From: Chloroflexota bacterium
Lineage (GTDB): Bacteria; Chloroflexota; Limnocylindria; P2-11E
NCBI GenBank assembly: GCA_016194865.1
Contig: JACQAT010000019.1
Span: 1 to 64,000, forward strand
Direction of reading: 5' to 3'
DNA length: 64,000 nt
How positions within the stretch are numbered: position 1 is the stretch's first letter; each line of letters opens with the position of its first letter. Below, one piece after another: positions 18,594-27,980 of this stretch. The notes below the pieces were generated by a model. The model was given only the letters and a program-made list of their open reading frames with translations, ran no database searches and had not been told where the DNA came from. A program made the translations under genes and the position numbers.

Positions 18594-20500
18594 TCCGGCG
18601 CGCCCTCGCGGTCCTGCTGCTCGCGCTCGCGGTCGCAGGCCTACGGGCCGGCGCCGCGGACGCGCACGCCAACTACATCCGCTCGAATCCGGCGGCGGAC
18701 GCGCGTCTGGTGCGCCCGCCGACCGAAGTCCGCATCTCGTTCAGCGAGTCTCCCGATGCCAAGGGCAGCGAGATCGCGGTCTTCGACGAGAGCGGCAAGC
18801 ACTACGAGACCGGCACGCTCCATCCGTCAGGAGACGAGAACGGACTGGCGATCGCTGTGGGGTCGCTCGGCGATGGCGGCTACACGGTCGCCTGGACGGC
18901 GTTGTCCGCCATCGACGGCCACACGACGAAGGGCAACTTCGTGTTCGCCGTCGGGAACGCGCCGCTGCCACGCATCCCCGACGTCGGCGACGGGTCGACC
19001 GCGCCCGCTCCGGCGGAGGTCATCGGACGGGCATTGTCGTTCGGCGGGATCGCGCTCGTGCTGGGCGTCGCCTCCTTCGGGGTGTTCATCACGCGACCGC
19101 GTGACGAACGCGCGCGAGCGGCGGAGAGACAGCTCCGCGTCGCGGGAGGCGTCGCCCTGCTCCTGGGCAGCGAGCTGATCTTCGCGGAGTCGGCGACGGT
19201 CCCGGCACGGCTGGGGGCGCTGCTCCTGCTGCGCGCGCTGTCCGGTGGCGTCGTCCTGGCCCTCCTGCGGGTACCCGAGCGGCTCCTCGGCGACGGGCCG
19301 AAGCGCGAGATCACGGTCGCCGCCGGGCTGCTCGCCGCGCTCAGCGCGACGCTGGTGTCGCACGCCGCCGCGAGCGGCGACGTGAAGCAGCTGGTGCTCG
19401 ACCTCGCGCACGTCCTCGCGATCTCCGTGTGGGCGGGCGGCATCGCCGCGCTGTTCTGGACCGTGGTGCGCGACGCGACGGTCCGCGACGCGCGCGAGTC
19501 GCGCGAGCTCGGCGGGATCGTGTGGCGCTTCTCCCTCACGGCGCTCGTCGCGGTCGCGGTCGTGGTGACGACGGGCACGCTGCAGTCGCTCGACCGGCTC
19601 GTGCTGATCCAGGATCTTGTCGAGACGCCGTACGGCGTCGCGCTGCTGGCCAAGATCGTGTTGCTCCTGCTCACCCTCGCGCTCGGCGCGCTGAACCTCG
19701 TCGTCTGGGGACCGCGGCTCCAGCGCGCGCTCGCGCCGGAGCGCGCAAGGAGGGCTCTGGCACGAAGCGTCATGGCGGAGGCCGCGCTGCTCTCGCTGGT
19801 GCTCGTCGCGAGCGGGGTGCTCACCGCGCTGTACCCGCCGGCGCAGGCGAACGCGGCGGCGTACGACTCGACGCAGCACGTCGAGGGCCTTCGCCTCGAG
19901 CTGCTGCTCGCGACGACGGCCCCCGGCCGCAACCGCTACGTCCTGCGCGTCCACGAGGGACTGCGTCCCGTCGTCGGCACGCAGAAGGTGGCGTTCCGCT
20001 TCACGATGATCGAGCACGACATGGGCGAGAACGAGCTGGTCGCCGAGGAGCGCGCGCCGGGCGAGTACGTGGCGCAGGGCAGCGCGACCGCGATGTACGG
20101 GACCTGGCGGATCCAGACGATCGTGCGGCTTGTTGGCCGCGACGACATCCGCGCTGTCTTTACGGTCCCGATCACCGCGCAGCAGGGCGCGAGCACGGCG
20201 AAGGCGATCGTCGCCGGGCCCTACACGCTCCTGCTCTTCCTCGATCCGAGTCAGCCGACCGCGGGCGCGCCGTTCACCATCAACCTCGTCCTCATCGACA
20301 GCAAGGGCGACCCCGTGCCGACGAAGTCCCCCCGCGTGACGCTGCAGGGCCCGGCCGCGGCGGCGCCGGTGGACGGCAGCGAGAGCACGCCTGGGCGGTA
20401 CACGTTCGCGGTCGCGGGACTCGATGCGGGTTCGTGGCAGGCGACGGTGAGCGTCGGTCCCGAGGCACAGGCGGTGTACGGTCTCGATGTTGCCCGCTGA
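18590..20500 (+). CDS. CopC-CopD fusion with C-terminal YtkA-like domain (copper handling)
   Basis: AHANYIRSNPAADARLVRPPTEVRISFSE (CopC), DGHTTKGNFVFAVG, CopD-type TM region. Confidence 0.92.
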   Translation: MIRRALAVLLLALAVAGLRAGAADAHANYIRSNPAADARLVRPPTEVRISFSESPDAKGSEIAVFDESGKHYETGTLHPSGDENGLAIAVGSLGDGGYTVAWTALSAIDGHTTKGNFVFAVGNAPLPRIPDVGDGSTAPAPAEVIGRALSFGGIALVLGVASFGVFITRPRDERARAAERQLRVAGGVALLLGSELIFAESATVPARLGALLLLRALSGGVVLALLRVPERLLGDGPKREITVAAGLLAALSATLVSHAAASGDVKQLVLDLAHVLAISVWAGGIAALFWTVVRDATVRDARESRELGGIVWRFSLTALVAVAVVVTTGTLQSLDRLVLIQDLVETPYGVALLAKIVLLLLTLALGALNLVVWGPRLQRALAPERARRALARSVMAEAALLSLVLVASGVLTALYPPAQANAAAYDSTQHVEGLRLELLLATTAPGRNRYVLRVHEGLRPVVGTQKVAFRFTMIEHDMGENELVAEERAPGEYVAQGSATAMYGTWRIQTIVRLVGRDDIRAVFTVPITAQQGASTAKAIVAGPYTLLLFLDPSQPTAGAPFTINLVLIDSKGDPVPTKSPRVTLQGPAAAAPVDGSESTPGRYTFAVAGLDAGSWQATVSVGPEAQAVYGLDVAR

Positions 20501-20657
20501 TCCGCCGCTGGTCCTCGCCCACGGCGTCACCGGCACGTGGCTCGACGAATTCGTCGAGCTCGGGCTGCCGCTGCTGATCTTCATCGGCCTCTACATCTGG
20601 TCGAACCGGAAGGAGAAGGCGAAGGAGAAGGCCCGGAAGGCGCAGGACCAGGAGTGA
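20487..20657 (+). CDS. Small membrane protein (56 aa), Lys-rich tail
   Basis: MLPADPPLVLAHGVTGTWLDEFVELGLPLLIFIGLYIWSNRKEKAKEKARKAQDQE; GTGA overlap with next gene. Confidence 0.65.
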   Translation: MLPADPPLVLAHGVTGTWLDEFVELGLPLLIFIGLYIWSNRKEKAKEKARKAQDQE

Positions 20658-21190
20658 CCTTCCCGGTCTCGCGGCAGGGCATGGAGCAGATCGCCCTGCT
20701 GCTGCTCGTGGGCGCGGCGTTCTTCGCGTTCATGAGCTGGAGGACGCGCCGCCGCGGGCTGCCCTGGCGGCGCAACGGCATCTCCGCCGGGATCCTCGGC
20801 AGTCTCGCCGCGGTGTCGCTCGTCCTCGGCTATACGGTCGCGCCGAACATCCCGACGCCGCCCGTGCCGTTGACCGCGCGCTTCGCGCAGAACCCCGTGC
20901 CGAACGACGCCGCCAACATCGACAGCGGTCGCGCGCTCTTCCAGAAGAACTGTGTCGTGTGCCACGGCGCGCGGGGCCTCGGTGACGGGCCGGCCGCGTT
21001 GAGCTTCAATCCGCGCCCTGTGAACCTCCAGCTGCACGTCCCGCAGCACGCGCCCGGCGAGGTCTTCTATTGGATCAGCGAGGGCGTTCCCGGGACGGCG
21101 ATGCCCGCGTGGAAGGATCAGCTGTCGGACACGGAGCGCTGGCAGCTCGTCCGCTACCTGCAGCAGCTCGCGGCGAGCGGGCAGCCGTAG
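20654..21190 (+). CDS. Membrane-anchored c-type cytochrome
   Basis: N-terminal TMs; GRALFQKNCVVCHGARGLGDGP; distal Met region. Confidence 0.92.
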   Translation: MTFPVSRQGMEQIALLLLVGAAFFAFMSWRTRRRGLPWRRNGISAGILGSLAAVSLVLGYTVAPNIPTPPVPLTARFAQNPVPNDAANIDSGRALFQKNCVVCHGARGLGDGPAALSFNPRPVNLQLHVPQHAPGEVFYWISEGVPGTAMPAWKDQLSDTERWQLVRYLQQLAASGQP

Positions 21191-21253
21191 GTGGTACGCC
21201 TCTGCTCCGCAGCGGCGTACCGTCCTGCTGCTGCGCCTGCGGCTTCGCAGTAG
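21188..21253 (+). repeat. Two-hairpin intergenic element, copy A
   Basis: TAGGTGGT + 8-bp stem GGTACGCC/GGCGTACC + GTCCTGCTGCTGCGCCTGCGGCTTCGCAGTAG. Confidence 0.7.
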
Positions 21254-21754
21254 ATGTTCGACCTGACCGTCTCGATCCCCGAGCTGATCGCGCGCGCCGC
21301 GCTCATCTACCTCGCGCTGCTCGTCGCCTTCCGCGCGTTCGGCAAGCGTGAGGTCGGGCAGTTCACCCTGTACGACCTCGTCTTCGTGCTCCTGGTCGCG
21401 AACGCGGTGCAGCCCGCCGTCACAGGACCGGACAATTCCGCCCTGGGCGGCGTCGTGGTCATCCTCACGCTCGCGGTCCTCAACTTCGCCGTCTCGCGGG
21501 TGCACTTCCTCCAACACCTTCTCGTGTCGCCGCCCACCGTGCTCGTCCGCGATGGCGCGTTCCAAGAGGAGGCGATGGAGAAGGAGGGCGTCGACCAGGA
21601 GGAGGTCGAGACCGCGATGCGCGAGCACGGCGTCGACGACATGAAGCACGTGAAGCTCGCGGTCCTCGAGCCCGATGGCGACATCTCGATCGTCGAGAAG
21701 GACGGCAGCGGCGGGCGGCGCAGGCGTCGCCGGCGCTACAAGAGAAGGAGCTGA
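21254..21754 (+). CDS. DUF421 (YetF-like) membrane protein
   Basis: RAFGKREVGQFTLYDLVFVLLVANAVQPAV. Confidence 0.9.
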   Translation: MFDLTVSIPELIARAALIYLALLVAFRAFGKREVGQFTLYDLVFVLLVANAVQPAVTGPDNSALGGVVVILTLAVLNFAVSRVHFLQHLLVSPPTVLVRDGAFQEEAMEKEGVDQEEVETAMREHGVDDMKHVKLAVLEPDGDISIVEKDGSGGRRRRRRRYKRRS

Positions 21755-21756
21755 CC

Positions 21757-21831
21757 GTGTCCGACTTCACCGAGGTCCTGGACGCGCTGGACGCCAGTCA
21801 TCGCGCGAAGGCGGACGCGATCGGCGCGTAG
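21757..21831 (+). CDS. Possible 24-aa small ORF
   Basis: GTG start, SD AAGGAG, VSDFTEVLDALDASHRAKADAIGA*. Confidence 0.35.
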   Translation: MSDFTEVLDALDASHRAKADAIGA

Positions 21832-21897
21832 GTGGTCACAGCACCGCCAAGCGGTGCCGCGACAGTCCTGCTACTTCGCCTGGCGGCTACGTAGTGG
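21829..21897 (+). repeat. Two-hairpin intergenic element, copy B
   Basis: TAGGTGGT + GCACCGC-caa-GCGGTGC + GTCCTGCTACTTCGCCTGGCGGCTACGTAGTGG. Confidence 0.7.
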
Positions 21898-23280
21898 CTA
21901 GGCGGGCGACGACCCCGTGATGGTCGCGCGCGAGACCTTCATCGCGGGCGCGAGGCACACGATCGAGCCCATGCCGTTCGTGCTCCACCAGTCGCGCACG
22001 AGGCGCTGCGGCCCGAGCAGATCGATGCCGCTGAACAGCTCGAGCGCGCTCATCGTGTAGCGCACGTTCGCGAGCGCTCCCACGATGCGCCCGTCCTCAA
22101 TGAGGAAGGTGCCGTCGCGCGTCGTGCCCGTCATGGTCGCGCGCTTCGGGTCCGGGGTGTTCGTGTAGTGGAAGCGCGTGATGAGGATGCCTCGCGTGAC
22201 GGCCCCGATCAGCTGTTCACGGGTCGCGGATCCGCCCGCCATCACCAGATTCCCGGCGTGGCCGCCGCGGGCGTAGCGGTCGGGGTCCGCGGCATGACCG
22301 GTCGACCGCGTTCCCATGAGCTTCGCGCCGGTGCGGTCGTGCACGGGCCCGCGGACCACGCCGTTCTCGACCAGCGTCACCCGCTCCTTCGGCGTCCCTT
22401 CGACGTCGAAGGGGATCGCGAGCTGGCGCGGATCGAGCGCGTCGTCGTGCAACGTGAAGCGCGCACCGGTGACCGCCTCGCCGATGCGGCCCGCCATGAA
22501 GGAGCGGCCTTCGCGCACCGCCTGCCCACCGCACCCGGTCAACGACACGAAGCGGAGAATCTCGGCGACGGCATCCTCCTCGAACACGGCCTCGTAGTCG
22601 CCCGGGGCGAGCCGCGCGCGATCGTGGTCAAGCTCGCACTTCTCGCGCGCGCGCCGCGCGATGCCCGCCGGGTCCAGGCCGCGATGGTCGCGGCTCAGGT
22701 CGTCCGCATAGCCCGCGCCGCCATGCTCTCCCTGCACGAGGGCGCGCAGGTACGCGACGGTCGCCGGTGCGTACGCCGCGACGCCGTGGGTGTTCGCGAT
22801 CGCGTCCTCGGTCACGTCCACCGAATGGGTGCCGGCCGCTCGCTGACCGGACGCGAGCGAGGCGCAGATCGCGGCGATGGCGCGCGCCTGGCCGGCCGGA
22901 TCGAGATCGGCGGTCGCGGCATCGAACGCGTGCGGCGCGCGGTACGGCGCTGGATCGGCGAACCCGGGCCACGTCGGATTCGCGGGCTGGAGCTTCGCGA
23001 GCGCGGCCGCACGAGAGATGAGGTCGCGCAGCGCGTCCGGCGCCAGCGACCCCCCTTCGGCGGTGCCCACCGCGCCGTCGACCGCGACCCGGGCGTGCAC
23101 GTCGAGCTCGTCCGATGCCGCGCTCTGATGGATGGAGGAATGCGAATAGCGCACGACGGAGGCGCGACGACGATGGACCCACAGCTCGGCCCCTTCGGCG
23201 CCCGCGCCCTTCAGCGCGCGCTGCAGGGGATCGAGCAGCGCGTCCACGCCGAGGAGCGTGGACGCCGCGGTCGTCGTCAC
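21898..23280 (-). CDS. tldE: TldE/PmbA-family metalloprotease subunit
   Basis: Paired with tldD, GTGA overlap; TldE-type C-terminal domain. Confidence 0.88.
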   Translation of the reverse strand: MTTTAASTLLGVDALLDPLQRALKGAGAEGAELWVHRRRASVVRYSHSSIHQSAASDELDVHARVAVDGAVGTAEGGSLAPDALRDLISRAAALAKLQPANPTWPGFADPAPYRAPHAFDAATADLDPAGQARAIAAICASLASGQRAAGTHSVDVTEDAIANTHGVAAYAPATVAYLRALVQGEHGGAGYADDLSRDHRGLDPAGIARRAREKCELDHDRARLAPGDYEAVFEEDAVAEILRFVSLTGCGGQAVREGRSFMAGRIGEAVTGARFTLHDDALDPRQLAIPFDVEGTPKERVTLVENGVVRGPVHDRTGAKLMGTRSTGHAADPDRYARGGHAGNLVMAGGSATREQLIGAVTRGILITRFHYTNTPDPKRATMTGTTRDGTFLIEDGRIVGALANVRYTMSALELFSGIDLLGPQRLVRDWWSTNGMGSIVCLAPAMKVSRATITGSSPA

Positions 23281-24713
23281 GCGCGGACCTCGATGGGCCG
23301 GTCGCGGAAGCGCGCGTGCGCCGCCCCGTGGCCGACGCGCATGCTCTGGAGCGGCTCCCCCTTCGCGCAGGTGAGGAAGCCGTGCAGCTCCCAATCGTCG
23401 GCGGCGACGCCGTCGCAGGAGCCCCACCAGTCCTTCGTCAGCGACTGAAAGCCGACGCCACGGACGTAGCCCCCGACCTCACCGTGGCGGATCACGCGCG
23501 CCACCTGGGCCGAGAAGTGGAAGTTCTCGCGCTTGTCGTCGAGGGAATAGGACGCGGGCGATTCCAGCAGCAGCCCGTCGTCGACCTCGCCAACGAGGTC
23601 CGCGTAGCTCCGATCGCCGGGCTCGAGGCTCACGTTGACCATGCGCACGAGCGGGGAGTGCTGCCAGCCCTCCGCGCGGCTGGACCCGCCGCTCGCGACC
23701 AGCCCGAGCGCCGCGGCGGTCTCGCGGGACGTGAGGTAGCCGGTGAAGATGCCGCGCTCGATCAGCGGCGTCCGCGTGGCGGGCACGCCGTCGTCGTCCC
23801 AGCCGAAGGTCCCCATGCCGCCCGGGACCCTCGCGTCGGCGGTGATGCTCACGTGCGTCGAGCCATAGCGGAGCGTCCCGCGGTCCTTGGGCCACATGAA
23901 CGACGTCCCCGCGAACGCGACCTCGTGCTCGAGGACACGATCCGACTCGGTGGGATGGCCGCAGGATTCGTGGACCATCAGCGCGAGGAAGCTCTGATCG
24001 AGGATCAGCGTGGTCGGCTTCGCGGCCGCGGCGGGCGCGTCGAGCGTGGCCTCGGCATCGTCTCGGTAGCGCGCCCCGAGCGAGACCAGATCGAGCTCCT
24101 CGACGAACTCCCACCCCGCCTGCCGCGCGCTGCGCATGTCGCCGCGGATCGCGGGGGGTACGCCGCCCTTGACCGCGACGATGTTGAGCCCGGCCGCCGA
24201 CTCGACGATCTCCTGCCGCACGTCGGTCCCCTCGCTGGTCACGAGACGCTTGCGCGTGCGGTACGCCGCGATCGAACCGCGCCGCGTCGTCACGCGCGGG
24301 CCGCGCATCGCGTCGTCCGCGGCGCGCAGCAGCTCGACGCGGCGCGGGATCGGGACCGCGAACGGATCCTGCTCCAGGGGCGTGCGGTATTCGCCGCGCT
24401 GCGGCGCCTGCGGCACGAGACGCGCCGCGCGCCGTTGCACGGTCCGCGCGGCGTCCGCGAGACGCGCGGCCTGATCGAGCAGCGCGCGCAGGCCGGCCTC
24501 GTCGGCGACGCGCGCCGATGCCGCGAATCCCCACGAGCCATCGCGCAGCACGCGCAGGCCGATACCGCGATCGCCCTTGCGCTCGATGGACTCGATCTCG
24601 CCATCCTGGAGGTCGACGAGCTCCGACTCGCGCTCGACGTCCCGCACGTCGCAGTAGCTCGCGCCGCGCGCGATGGCCGCGTCGACGATCGCGGGCAAAA
24701 GCCCATCGAGCAT
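23277..24713 (-). CDS. tldD: TldD-family metalloprotease
   Basis: HESCGHPTESD catalytic motif, GWDDDGVPATRT. Confidence 0.93.
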   Translation of the reverse strand: MLDGLLPAIVDAAIARGASYCDVRDVERESELVDLQDGEIESIERKGDRGIGLRVLRDGSWGFAASARVADEAGLRALLDQAARLADAARTVQRRAARLVPQAPQRGEYRTPLEQDPFAVPIPRRVELLRAADDAMRGPRVTTRRGSIAAYRTRKRLVTSEGTDVRQEIVESAAGLNIVAVKGGVPPAIRGDMRSARQAGWEFVEELDLVSLGARYRDDAEATLDAPAAAAKPTTLILDQSFLALMVHESCGHPTESDRVLEHEVAFAGTSFMWPKDRGTLRYGSTHVSITADARVPGGMGTFGWDDDGVPATRTPLIERGIFTGYLTSRETAAALGLVASGGSSRAEGWQHSPLVRMVNVSLEPGDRSYADLVGEVDDGLLLESPASYSLDDKRENFHFSAQVARVIRHGEVGGYVRGVGFQSLTKDWWGSCDGVAADDWELHGFLTCAKGEPLQSMRVGHGAAHARFRDRPIEVRA

Positions 24714-24881
24714 CGCGTCAGGCTAGACTGTGGCGAAACGGCGCGCGCTCCGGCTGGAGCGCTCAGAGGAAGGCTCGCGGACATGGCGTCCCAATGGGAC
24801 GCGATGGACGGGGAGACGGAACGAGCGGGTCCTCGAGCGAGTCGGGTGGATCGCGAAGCCCACATATGACGGAGAATCACC

Positions 24882-26588
24882 TTGCCCGACGTCGCCCTGC
24901 TCATTGACTGGGAGAACGTCTACTACACCATGCGGCAGCACACGGATGGCCCGCTGCCGTCGTCCCTCGCGATCCTGCAGGCCATCCTCAAGAAGGCCGC
25001 CGAGTTCGGCCCGGTCCGCGTGAAGCAGGCCATCTTCGGCCAGGAGGTCGCCTCGCAGGACGAGACGCTCCTCATGGCCCTCGAGTTCACCGGCATCGAG
25101 CCCATCGCGGTCGCGCAGCGCATGAGCGGGCGGCTCCTCAAGGGCCGCTCCGACGCCGTGCTCATCACGCGGACCATGAAGCTCCTCTACAAGGAGCGTC
25201 CGGAGATCCAGGTCTGGGTCATCGTGTCCGGCGACCGCGACCTGAACGCGCTCTGCAAAGCGCTGAAGGACGAGGACAAGAACGTGTATCTCGTCGCGGG
25301 CGACAAGTCGCTCGCGAACGAGCTGCGCGATTCGCCGTACCTCCGCGACGACGTGTTCCTCCTCGAGGACCTGATCCCCGAGGCGCGCTGGATCCGGAAC
25401 GGGATCCTGCGGACCGACGACACGCAGGCCGGCAAGGAGGACCGCGGCGCGCCGCTCAAGCGAGCACGCGGGGGCCGCGGGCGCGGCCCCACGCCGATGC
25501 GTCCGACCAGGGCGCCGGTCGTCCCCGCCGTCGTCCCGACCGCGTCGCCGGAGTCCGAGAAGGAGCAGCGTCGCCTGGCGGTGCTGCTCTTGGATCAACT
25601 GGTGGCACTCAGACAGGACTCGATGTCGCGCACCGACTTCGTCCGCTCGGTGGTCCCGCTCTCGGAGAGCGAGGCCTCGAGCGTGCTCGAGCAGCGGCTC
25701 GACGCCGCGATCGAGCAGGGCCACGTCATCGCGACGATGCCGGCCCGCATGCGCCTGAAGGCCCGGCAGATGCTGTCGCCGAACTTCAGCTCGCCGCTCG
25801 TCGCGGAGACGTATTTCCACCTGGTCCGCGTGCTGCGACGGATCGACTCGGTCACGAGCAGGGACACGCGCCGCATCCCGGCGGTGGAGGCCGTGCTCGA
25901 CCCGCTGTCCCGCGCCGACCAGCCGGGTGGCCTGGTGAAGGGCCGCACCCAGCGCCGCGTGCTCCTGGAGATGCTCTTCAACATCGCCGAGGAGCGCGGC
26001 GCGATCCAGACCGAGCAGGTCGCCCGCGACGAGCGCCAGATCACGATGTGCTGGCTGGCCGAAGGCCACCCGCTCGTGCGCTACGCGCGGCAGCCCTCCG
26101 CGGCGATCGTGCACCTGTTCAACTTCGTCGCGTCGAACCGCGCGGCGGGCGACGCGCCCGACTGGGTCAACAACGCGCTGTTCGCCGAGCTCCTCTCGCG
26201 TGTCGAGGGCGACGCGCTCGAGTCCGGCATGAAGCGCGCCGTGGAGCGCGGTGTCATGCGTCCGGAGGATCACGGCAAGAAGGCCGGCTACGTGCTGACC
26301 CGCTCCTCACGCGAGGTCCAGGCGCTCCTGGGCAAGTTCGGCGAGCTCAACGGCGTCGAAGCGCACGGTGAGCCCGCGGCGGCAGGTGACGACGCACCCG
26401 GAGCGCCGGTCGCGTCCCCCACCACGGCGCCCATACCGGCCACGGCCGACGCGGCGGCGGCCGGTGTCGTGCCGCGCAAGACGACGCGGCGCGGATCGCG
26501 CGGTGGACGAGGACGACGCGGTGGTCGTGGACGTCACCGTCCCGATGCGGCGGGCACGACGACGCCGAGCCCGGAGGCCGCGGACTGA
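24882..26588 (+). CDS. NYN-domain (PIN-like) putative ribonuclease with C-terminal basic RGG-like tail
   Basis: ALLIDWENVYY ... VWVIVSGDRDLNALCKALKDEDKNVYLVAG; tail RRGSRGGRGRRGGRGRHRP; TTG start. Confidence 0.85.
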   Translation: MPDVALLIDWENVYYTMRQHTDGPLPSSLAILQAILKKAAEFGPVRVKQAIFGQEVASQDETLLMALEFTGIEPIAVAQRMSGRLLKGRSDAVLITRTMKLLYKERPEIQVWVIVSGDRDLNALCKALKDEDKNVYLVAGDKSLANELRDSPYLRDDVFLLEDLIPEARWIRNGILRTDDTQAGKEDRGAPLKRARGGRGRGPTPMRPTRAPVVPAVVPTASPESEKEQRRLAVLLLDQLVALRQDSMSRTDFVRSVVPLSESEASSVLEQRLDAAIEQGHVIATMPARMRLKARQMLSPNFSSPLVAETYFHLVRVLRRIDSVTSRDTRRIPAVEAVLDPLSRADQPGGLVKGRTQRRVLLEMLFNIAEERGAIQTEQVARDERQITMCWLAEGHPLVRYARQPSAAIVHLFNFVASNRAAGDAPDWVNNALFAELLSRVEGDALESGMKRAVERGVMRPEDHGKKAGYVLTRSSREVQALLGKFGELNGVEAHGEPAAAGDDAPGAPVASPTTAPIPATADAAAAGVVPRKTTRRGSRGGRGRRGGRGRHRPDAAGTTTPSPEAAD

Positions 26589-26616
26589 GCGACGCTGAAG
26601 GCCGCCTGGAGATCGA

Positions 26617-27915
26617 CTAGAGCTGCAGCGCCTTCATGCGCTCGTTCGCCTCGGCCTCGAGGTCGGAACGGGCCGCGGCGCTGCTCGTCACGATGCGCTC
26701 GAAGCTCGCGCGATCCATCACCAGGACCTCGGTATCGGTCTTTGCCTTGACGGTCGCGCTCCTCGCGGTGCCCTTGAGGAGGCCGATCTCGCCGAAGTGG
26801 TCACCGTTCTCGAGCGTCGTCACGACCGTGCCATCGTCGCGCACCGCCACGGCCTCGCCGTGCAGCACGATGAAGAAACGATCCGAGACGTCGCCCTTCT
26901 TGATGATGGTCTCGCCCGGGACGTAGCGGATCGTCCGCACGCGCTCGGTCTCTTCGGCGAGCACGCGCGGCTCGGCCTTGGGAAAGGTCTTCTCCGCGTG
27001 CTTGAGCTCCTCGATGTAGCGCTCGGCATGGAGCACGGCGGTCGTCGCGTCGCCCACGGCGGTCGTGATCTGCTTCGCGAGCTGCGCCCGCGTGTCACCG
27101 GCGGCGTACACGCCCGGGATGTTCGTCCGCATGTACTGGTCGGTGATGAGGTAGCCGTTGTCGTCATGATCGATGTGCTCCTCGAACAGGTGGCGGCCGA
27201 CGGGCTTGAACCCGACGAAGATGAAGACGCCTTCCACGGGGATGCGCTCGACCTTGCCGTTACGCTCGATGTCGATCCATTTCACGTCGGCGTCGCCGCC
27301 GATCTCCTTCACGTGCGCCGGCGTGACGGTCTTGACCTTCTCCATCCCCAGCAGGCGGTCCTGCAGGATCGCCTGGGCGCGGTACTCGTTTCGCCGGTGG
27401 ACGACGTGCAGCTTCTTGGCGAAGCGCGTGAGGAACAGACCCTCCTGGAACGCGGAATCGCCGCCGCCGATGACGGCGAGGTCGAGTCCCTTGAAGAAGG
27501 CGCCGTCGCACACCGCGCAGTACGACACGCCGCGCCCGTGGAACTTCTCCTCGCCGGGGACGCCGAGCTTGATGGGCTCCCCGCCGACGGTCACGATCAC
27601 GGCGTAGGCGGTGTGCTCGGTCCCATCGGCCATCCGGATGATCTTCCGGTCGCCCTCGCTGCGGATCTTGTCGACGGCCTTGAGCTCGATCTTGAGGCCG
27701 AATCTCTCTGCATGCTCCGCCATCTTCTCCGCGAGCGCCCGGCCGGTGATGGACTGCTCGCCCGGCCAGTCCTCGATCAGGTCGGTGTTGAGGATCTCGC
27801 CGCCCACGCCCTTCGATTCGAAGAGGATGGCGTTCATGTTGGCGCGCGCCGCGTACAGGCCGGCGGTCAGGCCCGCCGGGCCTCCACCGATGATGACGAG
27901 GTCGAAATGTGCCAT
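26617..27915 (-). CDS. Thioredoxin reductase fused to C-terminal cyclic nucleotide-binding (CNB) domain
   Basis: VIIGGGPAGLTAGLYAARA, SYCAVCDGAFF, VIGGGDSAFQEG, then FGEIGLLKGTARSATV phosphate-binding cassette. Confidence 0.93.
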   Translation of the reverse strand: MAHFDLVIIGGGPAGLTAGLYAARANMNAILFESKGVGGEILNTDLIEDWPGEQSITGRALAEKMAEHAERFGLKIELKAVDKIRSEGDRKIIRMADGTEHTAYAVIVTVGGEPIKLGVPGEEKFHGRGVSYCAVCDGAFFKGLDLAVIGGGDSAFQEGLFLTRFAKKLHVVHRRNEYRAQAILQDRLLGMEKVKTVTPAHVKEIGGDADVKWIDIERNGKVERIPVEGVFIFVGFKPVGRHLFEEHIDHDDNGYLITDQYMRTNIPGVYAAGDTRAQLAKQITTAVGDATTAVLHAERYIEELKHAEKTFPKAEPRVLAEETERVRTIRYVPGETIIKKGDVSDRFFIVLHGEAVAVRDDGTVVTTLENGDHFGEIGLLKGTARSATVKAKTDTEVLVMDRASFERIVTSSAAARSDLEAEANERMKALQL

Positions 27916-27980
27916 GTTCAGACTCTAGAACAGCGCGGCGCGGCGTCGTATTCGCGCCTGCGCGAGGATGGGCAGCGAAT

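Noticed and set aside
21757-24713. TldD/TldE with the 24-aa ORF as a RiPP precursor system
   Set aside because: The small ORF is convergent with tldE, has no recognisable core peptide, and TldD/E are widespread housekeeping proteins
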